From: Morchella semilibera
Lineage: Eukaryota > Ascomycota > Pezizomycetes > Pezizales > Morchellaceae
Reading direction: 5' to 3'
NCBI GenBank assembly: GCA_009192285.1
Contig: CM018608.1
Coordinates: 762,201-826,200, forward strand
Length of the DNA stretch: 64,000 nt
Shown here piece after piece: positions 43,729 through 56,036 of the stretch (the stretch's first letter is position 1; the number at the start of each line of letters is the position of its first letter). A program made the position numbers and the translations under genes. Under the pieces are notes generated by a model. The model was not told the DNA's origin. It made no database searches and worked only from the letters and a program-made list of their open reading frames with translations.

Positions 43729-46700
43729 TTACTCGGGGGGGCTCATTCCGTTCAGTTTTGGGCAGACTTTCGTGTTTGTGCCTAGGTACATGTATATAAG
43801 TTAAAAATATTTGTGAGATGGAAGATGTGGGTACTCACGTATATGCCCTGCCTGCCCGCAATTGGCACATTTTCTAGTCGTTGTTGTTTTTTGATTTCGA
43901 CGGCCCTCCCCCAACGGCAGATTCGGGGGATTTAGTGGTTTCAGCACGGCCTCTCTGGCGCTCTCGAAGTTCGCGGCGCTCTTTGTTCAACCGTAGTCGG
44001 GCTAGTTCCTCAAGTAATCTGCACGGGTTGTTTATAAAAACGATCTGAACTGGGGGAATTTATATAAGGTTTGGACAAACCTTCTCTTATTGATATCATC
44101 CTGCTCTTTATTGCCAGTACGGGACGATTTCTGCAACACTGTGAACTTTTAGCAGACCTGATATCATCAATTTCGGTAATTTTGTTTCTTAAGTACCTCG
44201 TTTTCTCTGCATCAAGCTCTCTCCGTCTCCGAACGTATTGGCTAATGACTTGGGGGTCGGTGATGGTTTCTTCGAAAGTTTCTCTTTCACCCCGGTTATT
44301 TATGAAAGTTCTCATGATTTTTAAAACCTTGCTGCCCGGGTTGGCTGTGCTAGCTCTAGTAAATTGACTAGCGGTCTCATCTTCTACTGTCGGCGTTTTC
44401 CCCTCGTCGGGGCGTGTCATACTCGTCATCTCTTTGCGCATCCTCAATCTCTAGCTCTGGTGGTTCAGTGCAGCTGAGACTACGCTTTTGGGCTTGCCAA
44501 ATTCTAGTTATGGCATCTCTATACTCTCTCTCCTGGCGGGCCACATTGTACTTGTGACCTCCCAGCTCTTTAAGCCGCTGATTCATGTTCTCCTCGACAC
44601 TATTTCCAACTGCTTTAAACCCACCTTTCATGCTTGTCTTGACAAAACTGAACCCCTCGCCACGCCCTGTTGGATCACCTTCCCCGTAAAGCTGTAGCAT
44701 GGCTTTTCCTTGTGTCGCTTCGATAAAGTTTTTTGATAGATCCCACAGCTCCAATTGTTGTTTGATTTTTCCATCTTTCTCACCATCCAGATCTTCATCA
44801 TCATCAAAAGATCTCGAGTATCCCGCATCTGCTATATTTCTAAGCCCAACTTGCATTGCATCGAGTAGGCATAAATCTTCTGGTTTAATCAGGCTCCTAA
44901 TTGATTCCTCCGTTGGAAAATGTTCATCAGGCTTCATTGCCCAGAACCCTCCGCCAACTCGTTCCAATACATCTTTCAACTTTTGGCGGTTCTGCATCTC
45001 GTTACTTTCAGGAAAATGGATAGCAATTTCCTTTGGACTCATATGTTTTTCTTTACCACTTTTGTGTTTTAGAATACGATAGCATATCATCCGAAGCCTA
45101 TTCTTTATGGTTGTGGTGACCTTCCTTGAATGGGGGCTAGGAATTTCTGTAACAGGCAGAAGCTGGCCAACGACAAAGATACGTGGGATAGTCCTTAGAA
45201 AATGATGAACTCGATTTTCGTTTGTATTTCTGACAACCAAAAAGTCCGTTGATTTCACAGATTGTGGGAAGATAGGTGCGCGGAACATGCCATTGTAAAG
45301 CGTAGGTACCACCTCCCCTGGATCTACAGTGCCAAAGTTCCAAAACGGCGATTTATCCTCAGGAAGTAGAACTTGCGTTTCTCCAATGTCACGTTTGGGA
45401 CGTGCAACATCTTGAGGGCCAACACGTCGGTAATAATTTATAACCCTGCTACCCATGCCAAAGTTTGATAAAACAGCAGGGTGTTCCTCTGAATATTCCA
45501 ATAAGACAAAGGGAAGATCGTCCTGAAGAGATAAATCTTTGGCAGCTGAGAGTGAGACCGTTGCTGGAAGCTTATGATAAGTCTTCTTCTTACGGTGTTC
45601 AAGCCGCTCAAACCTGTACTCCTGGTTGGTGTCAAAAGCAAACGTAGGACGATGGTATGCTCTCTGCTCCGCCAATGAAAGTCTTTCTTTGTACTAAATC
45701 CTATGTTCAGCTGCAGAAATAATTGAAATGGGGAGAAAATACTCACGAACGGGGTTTGAAACTTCAAGGCTGGCAGACTATGTTCAATTTCCAATTGCCC
45801 TAAAGCACTTCTGATCCGTTTCTGAGAAACCTTGTTCAACAGGTTGTAGGCCTCGTCGTTACTAATATTGTATCTTTGTGTGAAATCCTTTTTGACACGG
45901 CGTTTAAATTCACCCCCAATACGACGAGGGTGGGTAGTATCATTAGGTTGGTATATATCAACTAAAAGGTGAGGGTCATTAAGATCAAGAGTAGCTTTGG
46001 CGCAAATGGAGGTAAGATTTCCCTCTAAGATGACATCCTCATCGAGCCATGAGTCGGGGAGACGATCGATAAAATTGTTATTTAGACCTTTCATCAAGCG
46101 CTGCGAAATTAATATCTTAGTTGAGGCAGCTTACTATAAGTTACCAATTTGACAAACCTTGTGTTGATGAGAGTCACAACTTCTAGACTCCTTATCTTCC
46201 TCTTCATCATTACTGGGCCTCTTCAAGCTTGGAGGCGACGAAGGCATGGACATCATAACATCCAACTTGCTCTCCCAGTCATCGCAAGCAAGTATAAGAT
46301 CCCTATCAAAAGCTGAATCCTGCTGTTCATCATTTGTGCTTTCTTCATCTACATCCGCTTCCCCGGCTTCTTGGTGAATTGTGACAATTCTTCTGCTCCC
46401 GCTCAGCCCAGAGACCGGCAGCGCTATCGATTTTATAAAATGTGCCTGCCCATCCGGTGCCATCTCTAAGTTTACTTTTGTTGGTACGCACACTCCTGGC
46501 GGATTGAAGGAGGGGGCCGGCAAACTAGTATGTTTAGGCCTGAATAGAGAGTTAAAAGACAATATTTTATGAGGCTCAAAGTCCGGGAAGTATTTTTTAA
46601 CAAGAACCTCTTGACAGGGCTGGGATGGTGTTTCCATTTCGGAACCCTCGTCTGAAAAGTTGTCGTCAGAAAAAGATGGAAGCATTTCTTCATTCGCATC

Positions 46701-47186
46701 TACGTCCATCATAATCGAATCTTCGCGGTCGTGAAGGCCATCCGCGAGTAGGTCGATATCAAGACTTTCAGTAGCGGGTACTGAGTCATCTACGAGCTCT
46801 GAATCTCCGAACAGGTCGTCGAAATCAAGCTCTGGTTGACAATCTTCATTACCTTCGAATTCCTTGCCCTCCTCGTCCATCACGCTCTCCTCATCGACAG
46901 CAACCTCCCCCATCGTGCCAAATAAATCATCCTCTTTTGGTAAGGTAGAGTCTAGAGTAGTCGCAGATGTGTTAGAGAGTTCTTCTTCTTCTTCTGGAGG
47001 AAGGTCATCGTCTGATATGTCTTCGTAGTCTACAGCATCGTCCACCTTGCCGACAGTGTCGCCGAAATGGAAATCTTCTGGGATTTCGCCTTCTCCATTT
47101 AGAAGTTTGTTGATTAAACCATCATCTGCTCCATCATCAGGTTCAATTGAGCTCGAATTCTCGTGTGATATGTCCTTGGTTGTCAT
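43729..47186 (-). CDS. TAF1: TFIID subunit TAF1 (frame changes near the 3' end)
   Basis: Exons 47186-46158, 46100-45747, about 45693-44081, 44018-43839 and 43781-43729. TAF1 is the TFIID scaffold that contacts TBP, TAF7 and promoter DNA. The acidic N-terminus (INKLLNGEGEIPEDFHFGD; DLFGTMGEV) is the TBP-binding TAND-like region. The large DUF3591 core follows: HPRRIGGEFKRRVKKDF, LAEQRAYHRPTFAFD, FVLLEYSEEHPAVLSNFGMG, SPFWNFGTVDPGEVVPTLYN, PRIFVVGQLLPVTEIP. The last exons encode LLEELARLRLNKERRE and the zinc knuckle KCANCGQAGHIRTNTKVCPK. Between about 43865 and 44400 the frame must change two or three times at or near A- or G-runs to join these blocks. An in-frame ATG at 47270 is an alternative start. 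No bromodomain is present, as usual in fungi. Confidence 0.9.
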
Positions 47187-47643
47187 TTTGGCCCCTGCTG
47201 GGTTGAAAGTTGAAGTTTCTCTTTTCTTTTCTCTCTTGGGATGAGTTCTAGTCTTTGGTTCCCGGTACATGCTAGTTCGTTAGGTGCTGGTTTGCTAGGT
47301 GCCAAGACGTACGCTAAAAAAACCAAGCGGTTAGGGCACGGAGGGAATTGGTGTTTAAACGTTTGCAGCAAAGGAATCCTCGGTGTTCCAGTGTTCCTAT
47401 AATTGTAACGGGTATGGGTTTTTAAGCAGAGATATAGACTTGGCCTGAAACCAACGATAAGTTCATAGTTCATCACTCGGGTATAGTTAAGCTTAGAAGG
47501 AAAGAAAAGGTACGGCCACTATCGGAAAAAAAAAACGAATTGCATTGAATCGTATTCCCGGTTCTGTATGAGCACTGAAATCTAAGAAGTTTTGAAAATA
47601 TTTATTTACCAATGGAAGTCTTTTAGCATGAAGTTACCTAGCC
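47187..47643. other. Spacer between RINT1/TIP20 and TAF1
   Basis: Holds the TAF1 promoter and 5' UTR (or a longer TAF1 N-terminus from 47270) and the 3' end of the upstream tandem gene. An A-run lies at about 47526-47534. Confidence 0.4.
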
Positions 47644-50396
47644 CTAAGAAAAAGCTTCTACTCTCCTTTGCAAAACAGTTCTCGCATCATTGATTGATAA
47701 ATTCGCCAATCCTAACCTCGACAAAGTATCTCTTGCTTTGTCATTATTTTCAAAAACGGGTCCAGACACCTCCTTAAGCCCAATACTTCCCTCGGCAGGA
47801 GTGGTTGGAAGTGTGAGTAAAACACAGGTATCCTTGAGCTTCCTCATAGATGCTGTTGGCTCCTCTACATATCTAGAGCAAGTTTTCCATATTTCGTTAA
47901 TATCGCTGGAAAACTGACTTCCCCCTGCAGAAGAGAATTGATTTCTCGTGATAACATAGTCCCACATCCAATCCTGAATTCCGGTACCGAGCTTGCGGAA
48001 GACTCTTCTGAAAACCGCAGTAGCAACGGTCTTTGAAAGGAAGTCAAGGAAAGAGTTGAGTGTTGCCACAGCTGGAACAATTTCGGGGGAAATTGTCGAA
48101 TCGCCCCGGTCCATATCAATAGACGACCAAATTGTTCTACGCCGGAAGGATAAGCAGTTGGTTGCAAGGATGAGATGGGGTACAAACTAACATTCTTGAG
48201 TAGGATTTCAATTCCTCCCTCACACTTCCCAACAACAACTCAACAATCATTTCTTCCGCTCTAGTCCTAAGGCTCTTGTATGCTTCGGCAATGTTATCAA
48301 ATAATGCGCCGTCGTCATCCCCAGAGACGACTGCATTACTGGTAACATTGGCGACCTCTTCTACATTCATAGTACCTGTCAAGGTCTTATTCGAGTTGCT
48401 CTGTTGCGATTTTTGGGCGCGGGTCTGCAACTCTTCCCACAGTTCCAAAAAAAACTATAAAGCCATTAATCATTACTAGCTCTAGGAAGTAGATAGTGCA
48501 AGGATATTTGAACATACAGTATCTTCATCCCAGTCCCGTGTACAATCCTCGAGAAATGAAGCGCTCCCGTAAACTTTGCATAACTTCTCCAGGCCAGCAA
48601 TGCCAGAAAGGGACTGTATCTCCTCTTTGCTCGCTCCTTGAACAGCCCTTGCAATCGATGATGAAAGTATACTAAAGGCATCAATACTTGACTGGAGCCG
48701 ATTAAGGTATTGGTCAAGGATGGATATTTGGATATTCATCAAAAAGCTAAGACGTTGACTGAAAGAAGTTAACGGGCGGTATCGATCTGAGCTATTATGT
48801 TAGATTATAAACATACATAAAAGTTCGACTATAGTAAAAATTTAATACCTGTGATTGTCTCTAAAAGGTCTTTCAATCGAAGTGCTGATTTTGTTGGTTT
48901 TGCGTCATTAGGACCTGCACTGTCGTAATCAATAACCCAAGCATCCTCGGCATTGAGAATATTATGGTATCTCGATAAAGCAACTATTTAATAAGTAAGC
49001 TCATATACTGACCCATACCAAATACCAGCAGAACTTACATTCTTTCTCAACTTTTATCCACCCAGCAAACCCATTCTCTACCGTCAGTACCTCATGCGTC
49101 ACGCCTTTCCATCCATTTTCGCCATAAGGAACGTACGAAAATTCATCCCTAAGTACGGCGTCGAATTTGATCATTTCGTGGATAAAATGACTCAGTAGCT
49201 GGGCTTGGTCTAGGATTTGAGGAAGCAGATTATGAATCTTGCGCCGAAGTACTGGGAGAAGAGCGGTAATGAATTCGTTTACGGCGTCACGAGAAGAAAC
49301 ATGCGGGTTTTCGGAAACCGATAGGATTGGTTGTATGGATGAGCAAAGAAAGGGATTATAGGTTGTTATTAGGGTAATTAGTTGCGAAAGGAACCATTCC
49401 GGCTATTATTGAGTATATCAATATATGCTAAAATTCAAGTGGCATTGGCTAAAAGAGGAGAAACCAACCTTATCAACACGGTTTGTTTGTTTATTTCCCT
49501 CAAAGTGATATCTAAATCTAAGCTCTAATGGTTTCACCAGAGCTTCGAGGGGCAGCAACGGCTTGTCTTTTAATCCGGATTCAATTTCGCTGGAAAGGTC
49601 AGTTTACGGAGGTGGTATAGAGCAAGTTGGTGACATACGGTTCCTGTAAAATCAATAGTTTCTCAAAGCCTTTTTGAAACTCTGGGAACTTATTCAGGTC
49701 TACTTTCGGTGCTGGCCAGCCCATTTTCCCTAGTACATCTTGAAATTCGCCGGCGAGCTTGTCCTTCATCTCATCCCAAAGGGTGCTCGTAGTTGTCTCA
49801 ACAAAATCGACTAGGTGAACCGCAGCACTTTCTGATGCTTCATGGCGAATCCTCAGAGAATTTGATAAATTCTGCAACTTATTGTACGGAACCAAAGCAG
49901 ATTTAGGGTCCTTTTGAATAAGCTTTCGAGCCTCCTCGGATAGTTTATTGACCTCAATGATCAATGCAACATATCCCTTTGCGACATCTAATCTTCGGAG
50001 TTTCTCCATACTAGCTTCAAATTCCCGCGCAGCGTCCTGTGCAGTTTCCGATGAAGTGGTGGCTCTTAGACGGCGATCAATGTCTTCTTGCTCTTGTCGG
50101 AATAGCTCCGCCTGTATCAAGACATTTTGCGAATGTTCTCTAGCAGCCGTGCGGGCTTTCTCGGCCCTTGTTTCAGCGTCTTGAAGCTATGCAGATTATT
50201 TATTAGCAAGCTATGACTCTAGATGGCGATGACGTACCTGATCACGGAGCTGCGACTGTTGTGTCTGAACCATTGTGAGCAAGGTGTCGAGGTTGTCCAA
50301 ATCACTCAATGTCTGGAATTTATCATTTAGATAGTCTTCAACCGGGCTATCCTTTCCCCGGGAGTCCGATGGTGTCCCATCGAGATTGGCGGCCAT
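47644..50396 (-). CDS. RINT1/Tip20 family vesicle-tethering protein
   Basis: Eight exons (50396-50238, 50186-49639, 49589-49469, 49402-49039, 48983-48849, 48786-48518, 48454-48192, 48136-47644) join without phase error to 783 residues. Tip20 (RINT1 in animals) is the subunit of the ER Dsl1/NRZ complex that tethers Golgi-derived COPI vesicles and contacts ER SNAREs. The N-terminus has a coiled coil (NLDTLLTMVQTQQSQLRDQ, then LQDAETRAEKARTAAREHSQ). The family signature KMGWPAPKVDLNKFPEFQKG is present, followed by LEALVKPLELRFRYHFEG and KPEWFLSQLITLI, then VSSRDAVNEFITALLPVLRRK, and the C-terminal helical bundle typical of CATCHR proteins. VPS33 lies head to head with it. Confidence 0.9.
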
Positions 50397-50853
50397 TTTT
50401 GCTGTGATTGAAGACTTGAAGTGTGTAGCTCAGTTGTCTGTCCTGAAGTTTACTGCAGCTGCTTAGTCATAATTGAGTCAGCACACTGTTCTTCGCCGGC
50501 GTTATAAACTTATTAAGGGCCTAGCATGGCATGCCTTACAAGAGTGAAGTACTGGTACTCTAGAGATGATTTGATGTCATTACCCGCAAATGTAATAAGA
50601 GTACCTACTTCATTTCAAGGAAAGCACGGTTACTAGCATTATGATCAATTGGAATTCAAACCTAATAAACCTTAAGGATGTAAATATGCGTTAAAATAGA
50701 GCATATTGTCTTGTCCAGTGTTTTGTTTGGGGATTAACTTTCGTCTGGTTCCTAGATTGGCAAGTGTCTAGGATTAGCTAAGATACACCTCACTAGCCCA
50801 CATGGACCTCTCAACCTCCGGCCCTTGTCAACAACGACGGACTACTCGCGATA
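50397..50853. promoter_or_regulatory. Shared promoter between RINT1/TIP20 and VPS33
   Basis: 457 bp between divergent start codons. AT-rich centre, no clear TATA box and no ORF. Both genes act in membrane tethering, so co-regulation is possible but only inferred. Confidence 0.5.
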
Positions 50854-53411
50854 ATGGTTCCCACCTCTGGCACTGTCGATACAGGTCATATCAAGGCTGC
50901 AGCTCAAAAGGATCTTTTAGACCTTCTCCTAGGCGTACGTTAATGATTTGTATCTCGCTTCCCGCCGCTAACGGTCATCCTAGGTGCGTGGGAAGAAGGT
51001 TCTGGTTCTCGACAAGTCGCTCAGCGGTCCCCTCGGTCTCTTCCTAAAGTTTTCGGCCCTTCAAGTGCGCCTAGTCAATCTTTTCTCGTTTGTAATAAGA
51101 TTTATGGTAGTAATGCGATATCGTTTAGGAACATGGTGTCGACAAAATATTCTGGATTGATGATGGCGTGATCGAAGCTACACAAAAGAACATAGTGTTT
51201 CTAGTGCGGTGTACAGTCAAAAATGCATATGCTATAGCAGGTGTGTAGGTTTCTTGTCGTCCTTTACCGAGTTCCGTACACTTCTTTCCCACGGGCCAAA
51301 AGTAGGTTGTGTGGGGCCTTTTATCTACACCACACAGTCAGTCTTGCGCCCAACATGGACATAATTCCAGCTTTCTCAATAGCATAAAATGTTGCAGATG
51401 GAAATTTTTGTTACCATCAGTAGCAGAAGGCTAGATAAGCTGACATTTTCCACTTCATAGCTCACGTCAAAAAAAATGCCAAAATACCTGGTCAAGAGCT
51501 CGACTATACTGTCCTATTCGTTCCACGACGGACACTTGTGTGCGAAAAAATCCTTGAAGATGAGGGTGTGTTAGGGGATGTCACACTTAACGAATTCCCT
51601 CTTCATTTCCTCGCATTGGAGCCAGATCTTCTTTCTTTGGAGCTTGAGGATTCCTTCGAGGAGTTGTACCTCGTATGTTCTCTTAATGCCATGCCATCGC
51701 AAACAGTACAATGCTTGGCCTATAATCTATTCTAACCATCTACAGCGCAAGGATTACACGTCCATATTCTATTCAGCCCGTGCACTGATGGGCATTCAAC
51801 GTCGATATGGACTATTTCCGCGAATAATAGGAAAGGGTGACTGTGCAAAGCGCCTAGCAGATGCCTTAATTCGTATGCGGGGCGAAGAGGATGCGTCTGA
51901 TACCAATATTCTTGCCCTAGCCCCAAGCAGCATACTTGGGGAATTGATTGTGGTGGATAGGGAATCAGACATGGTGACTCCTCTCTTAACACAGCTCACC
52001 TATGAAGGGTTGATTGATGAGACAATCGGGGTCCACAATTGTAAATTTGACCCCTCACCATTGAGATATGGCTGGTTGTTGACAGAGCCAAATAGCAAAG
52101 ATAGAGCTAGATGCTGCTCTTGTAGGGCCTCCACAACAGAACCAAGGGACCGCTGCCACATCTTCATCCTCGTCATCTGCTGCAACTCCTGCGTCGTCGA
52201 CCAAACAGAAGAGACCTGTTCTTTTAAGCTCTGAGGACAAGCTATTTGAGAACCTACGAGACACTAATTTTGCTATTGTGGGGAATTTGCTTAATAAAGT
52301 AGCCAGAAGACTAAATGACGACTATGAGGGTCGCCACCAGGCCAAAACAGTCTCGGAAATTCGTGATTTTGTGAGCAAACTTGGTGGTCTGCAACAAGAG
52401 CACCAATCACTAAGATTACACACGGGGCTAGCTGAGGAGATAATGAAGCATACCCGCTCAGACATCTTCAATAAGATCCTCGAGGTTCAGCAAAGTAGGC
52501 CTTCTCTATTGTCCTCAATTGAATCAGCTCCAAGACCTTGGATTTGATATTATACATTAAGATAGCCAGATCAGAGCGCTAATCTCCATTGATCATAGAC
52601 CTTGCGGCGGGTGTAGACCCGTCTAGTCAACATGACGCTATAGAAGAACTAATCTCACGGAATGCCCCAGTAGAGGGTATTTTGCGCCTTCTATGTATAG
52701 AATCCCTTATCAGTCAAGGGCTGAAGCCAAAGGATCTCGAAAATTTCAAACGAGAAATTCTCCATGCCTATGGCTATAACCACGTATTGACCCTCGATGC
52801 ACTCGAGAAGCTCCAACTCCTCCAGTCCCGCACAACACTTACAGCGTCAGGTGCTGTAAGAACGAACTACACAAACCTCCGAAAGACGTTGAAGTTGATT
52901 GTGGATGAAGTAAATGAGCATAACCCGGATGACATATCATATGTTTACTCTGGTTATGCACCATTGAGTATCCGGTTAATCCAATGCATCGTCCAAAAGC
53001 CGCTCATGACCGCTACCGCGAAAGGGACAAATGCCGCGGTTAACACTGGCGCGGCGGGTTGGAAAGGGTTCGAGGACGTGCTCAAGAGCATCAAGGGGAA
53101 GACATTCGACGAATTTCAGAGGGGGGAGGATAAAGCAGTCAGGGCGAGGAACATATTAAACGGACAGTCCGAGAAGAAGGTTACCGTGGTTTTCTTTGTT
53201 GGGGGTTGCACTTTCACGGAGATTGCAGCGCTAAGGTTTATTGCCAAACGTGAGGAAGGTATGTGCTGCTAACTTCCTACCTACCCCGCTATATGCCAGA
53301 ACCTTTCTTTTTGTAGCAACTCTGACACCTTGTGCAGCTCGGCGACAAATCATCATTGGCACTACTGCTATTATTAATGGTAATAAGATGATGCGGGCGG
53401 CAATCGCATAA
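50854..53411 (+). CDS. VPS33: Vps33, Sec1/Munc18 subunit of HOPS/CORVET
   Basis: Eight exons (50854-50934, 50984-51064, 51129-51240, 51461-51672, 51746-52040, 52096-52494, 52599-53258, 53338-53411) join in phase to 637 residues, near the family's 650-690. Vps33 is the SM protein of HOPS and CORVET, which clamps and proofreads SNARE bundles at vacuoles and endosomes. VRGKKVLVLDKSLSGPLGLF, VLFVPRRTLVCEKILEDEGV, SILGELIVVDRESDMVTPLL with LTYEGLIDE, FAIVGNLLNKVARRLNDDYE and QSLRLHTGLAEEIMKHTRSD are classic SM/Vps33 blocks. The C-terminus ends VVFFVGGCTFTEIAALRFI, then IIIGTTAIINGNKMM. Acceptor 52095 was preferred because the alternative at 52084 creates a stop. Intron 3 (51241-51460, 220 nt) is the longest. 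Confidence 0.93.
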
Positions 53412-54404
53412 TCAGGTGGAATTTATAGTTCTCATTTTGTATTTTGTTTACACTTGTTTTTTTTTTTTTTTTTTTTAGCAGCGCATCACCATTTTACGAA
53501 CTTCATGAAGCATCAATGTCTGTTTTTTTATAGGGTGATAATTGGAAGAATCTATGGATTCATACTTACCAAAACCTGATTCCCACCTTCTTTGAAGCAT
53601 GAGGCTAGGGCCCAACCCTAGACCTGGCTTTGAACTAATCAGTGGCTTGGTGAAATACCTGATGCGGTTCTAAGCTTTCGCCCACCAACGATTGGTCCGG
53701 GAGCACTACACCCTAACATCACAAACTATCACTCGGTCTTCTTCAATCTGACTCAGCATTTCCAGACCCGATAGATCAACGTGCAACAGTTCTGTTCAAC
53801 TGTACACCAAGGTAGGCCGATGCGTTATTGTGAGTTGAAAATACACCCAGCCTCCCACCCTCTAATGTGCAAGAGTGAAAAATAAAGATTGTGCAGGCCA
53901 CCAACTTCGGTTCTAATCCCTACGTAAGGGGAGGGGGGAAAGGGGGCCAGTTTCCTCTCTTTAATTCTAGACCACGCTACACGAGAGCAAACTCCTAATC
54001 GAGGAGCTGGGTGAGGAGAGCCCTAGAGGTCCGTACTATAGCCTCTTTTCACCTCTTCTACGCATTAAGGGCTCTCTTATTTCGTAGCTACTAGTCGGCG
54101 ATTCCTCAATATATGTCAATTCTGGTGCACCTTTTTCTGGCCGAGTGATAATTCATGAACTCACATGCCGGCCCCAACAACTATAATTAATTACATACCA
54201 GCGCCCTCGAGTCACCACGGCTCAATTATCACCTAAAACAATGCTGCAGCAGTGGCGATACTTCTCTTGAAAGTAGCAAATCTTATTTATATTAACTATT
54301 ACTTACCGGCCAAGTACCTATATAAAATTCTACTAAGCAAGACAGCAATGCATGCATGATGATATCAGTCTATCATCCATAGTTGCCATTGGTCCCAGCC
54401 ATAC
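53412..54404. other. Convergent 3' region of VPS33 and the kinase-like gene
   Basis: T-run of about 18 at 53458-53477, then unremarkable sequence with no supported gene, tRNA or repeat. Both flanking 3' UTRs must lie here. Confidence 0.4.
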
Positions 54405-56036
54405 TTACCACCTCATATCCTCATCCTCACTTCTGTCTACCACCACCTGCGCCCTCACCGCCCTCTCCCACCCCCTCATCACCTCATACATCTCCCTCAA
54501 AGATGGTCTCTCCGCCTTCGTCTGCAGCGCTCTCCTAACCACCCTCAGTACAGCACCCGGCACGCCCTTACTCTTTGCCCTCTTCCACAGCGTACTCCCC
54601 ACGGGGAACCAATCACTCCCCATCCCCGACAGACACGGCACATCCTCAAAGATGCACCACAGGCAGCACCCCAGCATCCACGCCATCGCGGCCGCACACT
54701 CGCGGTCCGACGCATCCCCCCAGAACGGGATCTTCTTGTGTCCCGCCGGCCCTGTATACTCCGCGGCCGAGTTTGGCCGTGCCGTGCTGAGGATGCTTGT
54801 CAGAGAGTACTTGTAGTCCAGCACCTTCTCGTGCGCGGCCTGCCACTCGCGCGCCGAGGCGGTCTTGGGCACGGTGCAGGGGTGCGGACTGCACACCGTG
54901 CAGCCTGGGGCTCGTGGCGCGGGGCTGCTGGGCGAGGACCCGCTCATGAACCGCGAGATGCGGCCCTTTCCACGAACCGCTAACATCACCTCGATGGGCG
55001 TGTACTGGACCCAGGTTCCCGCGGACTCGAAGTCAATCAGCCGGAGGTTTCCGGCGGCATCGAGGGCAATGTTGTCCATTTTGAGGGCGCTGTACCGGCC
55101 GCACTTGCCATCGGTGCCGCCGCCGTACTCGTATATGTGCAGGAGGGCGGAGGTCAGCTGCAGCGCCCAGCGGGCTTGTTGCCTCGCTGTGATCTGGTAG
55201 CTCTTGACGTAGCTCTTGAGACTGCCACCGGAGTAGTAGGGCGCCAAGAAGCCAATGATCGGCTGTGTAGGCTCGAGGAAGTATAGTGACGCCGGGTCCT
55301 GTGGGTGCAGCTGTGAGTGCGCAGTCTGCTTTGTGATAAGGTAGCTGGGACGCTCCAGGATGTGAGGGTGCGGGGGCATACTAAGCAGCGTGTACAGCTC
55401 CTGGTATAGGCCCTGGGGTGAGTGGTTGGTCTTGAACGCATAGAGCGTCTCCCCCTGCCCCACGATTGACACCAGCGTCACAGTATCATGGAGCCAGGCC
55501 CTAACCAACAACCTTTCCAATGGCAACACAGGCGGCATCCCCGTCCCCGTCTCCAATTCCTTCCTACAGTCTCTCCTCCCAAACCCCCACAGGTTCCTGA
55601 GCACCACCGCCGAGCACGTACCATCCTCGAACCTGCTCCCCCAGTATATATCCGACTCCACGCCCTTCGCCTCATACCCGTGGGCGTCCACACTCCACCT
55701 GACGCTGATATGCGAGTCGTTGAACGGAACAGATTTGTACTCACGCTCAAACGGGTAGTCTTTGTCTGTCGAGATGTTCGTGAGCAGCTTGAGCAGACGG
55801 CGGTAGTAGCGGGACTTTGTGTGCAGTGAGTTGCGGATGAGGCCGTCGGGGATGGCATCAATGCCAATGTGGACGAGGATGTCACCCTGGACAAAGATTG
55901 GAACAAAGAGGGGGTAGGTGATGAAGTGGGGCTGGGCATAGATGTACGGCCCACTGCGGCCGTAGATGGTCCAGTGCCCATTGGTGGGATATTCGATGTC
56001 CACCGGGGGCAGGTAGGTGGGGATTATGGTACCCAT
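54405..56036 (-). CDS. Kinase-like protein lacking catalytic residues
   Basis: Single-exon frame of 543 residues. The first 180 residues (VDIEYPTNGHWTIYGRSGPY; FVQGDILVHIGIDAIPDGLI) are not recognised. From about 185 a kinase-like fold follows: GETLYAFKTN (Lys202 in the VAIK position), GFLAPYYSGGSLKSYV (hinge and helix D), then YSALKMDNIALDAAGNLRLIDFESAG (about 315-340). The usual catalytic 'H-x-D-L-K-x-x-N' reads YSALKMDN, so the proton-accepting Asp is Ala; the Lys and Asn remain, and DFG is DFE. The C-lobe ends RPSLREMYEVMRGW, like the 'RPS..E....' of kinases. I infer a pseudokinase. Its GC-rich third positions generate long false ORFs on the plus strand. Confidence 0.75.
   Translation of the reverse strand: MGTIIPTYLPPVDIEYPTNGHWTIYGRSGPYIYAQPHFITYPLFVPIFVQGDILVHIGIDAIPDGLIRNSLHTKSRYYRRLLKLLTNISTDKDYPFEREYKSVPFNDSHISVRWSVDAHGYEAKGVESDIYWGSRFEDGTCSAVVLRNLWGFGRRDCRKELETGTGMPPVLPLERLLVRAWLHDTVTLVSIVGQGETLYAFKTNHSPQGLYQELYTLLSMPPHPHILERPSYLITKQTAHSQLHPQDPASLYFLEPTQPIIGFLAPYYSGGSLKSYVKSYQITARQQARWALQLTSALLHIYEYGGGTDGKCGRYSALKMDNIALDAAGNLRLIDFESAGTWVQYTPIEVMLAVRGKGRISRFMSGSSPSSPAPRAPGCTVCSPHPCTVPKTASAREWQAAHEKVLDYKYSLTSILSTARPNSAAEYTGPAGHKKIPFWGDASDRECAAAMAWMLGCCLWCIFEDVPCLSGMGSDWFPVGSTLWKRAKSKGVPGAVLRVVRRALQTKAERPSLREMYEVMRGWERAVRAQVVVDRSEDEDMRW

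Noticed and set aside
44377-44447. Tiny intron to explain the TAF1 frame change
   Set aside because: Available GT-AG pairs are too short (about 20-45 nt) or have the wrong phase; an indel fits better.
52041-52085. First AG acceptor for VPS33 intron 5
   Set aside because: Using it creates an immediate stop; the next AG (52094-52095) restores the Vps33 reading.
54352-54816. 154-aa plus-strand ORF over the kinase-like gene
   Set aside because: Shadow of the GC-rich minus-strand coding frame; no domain.
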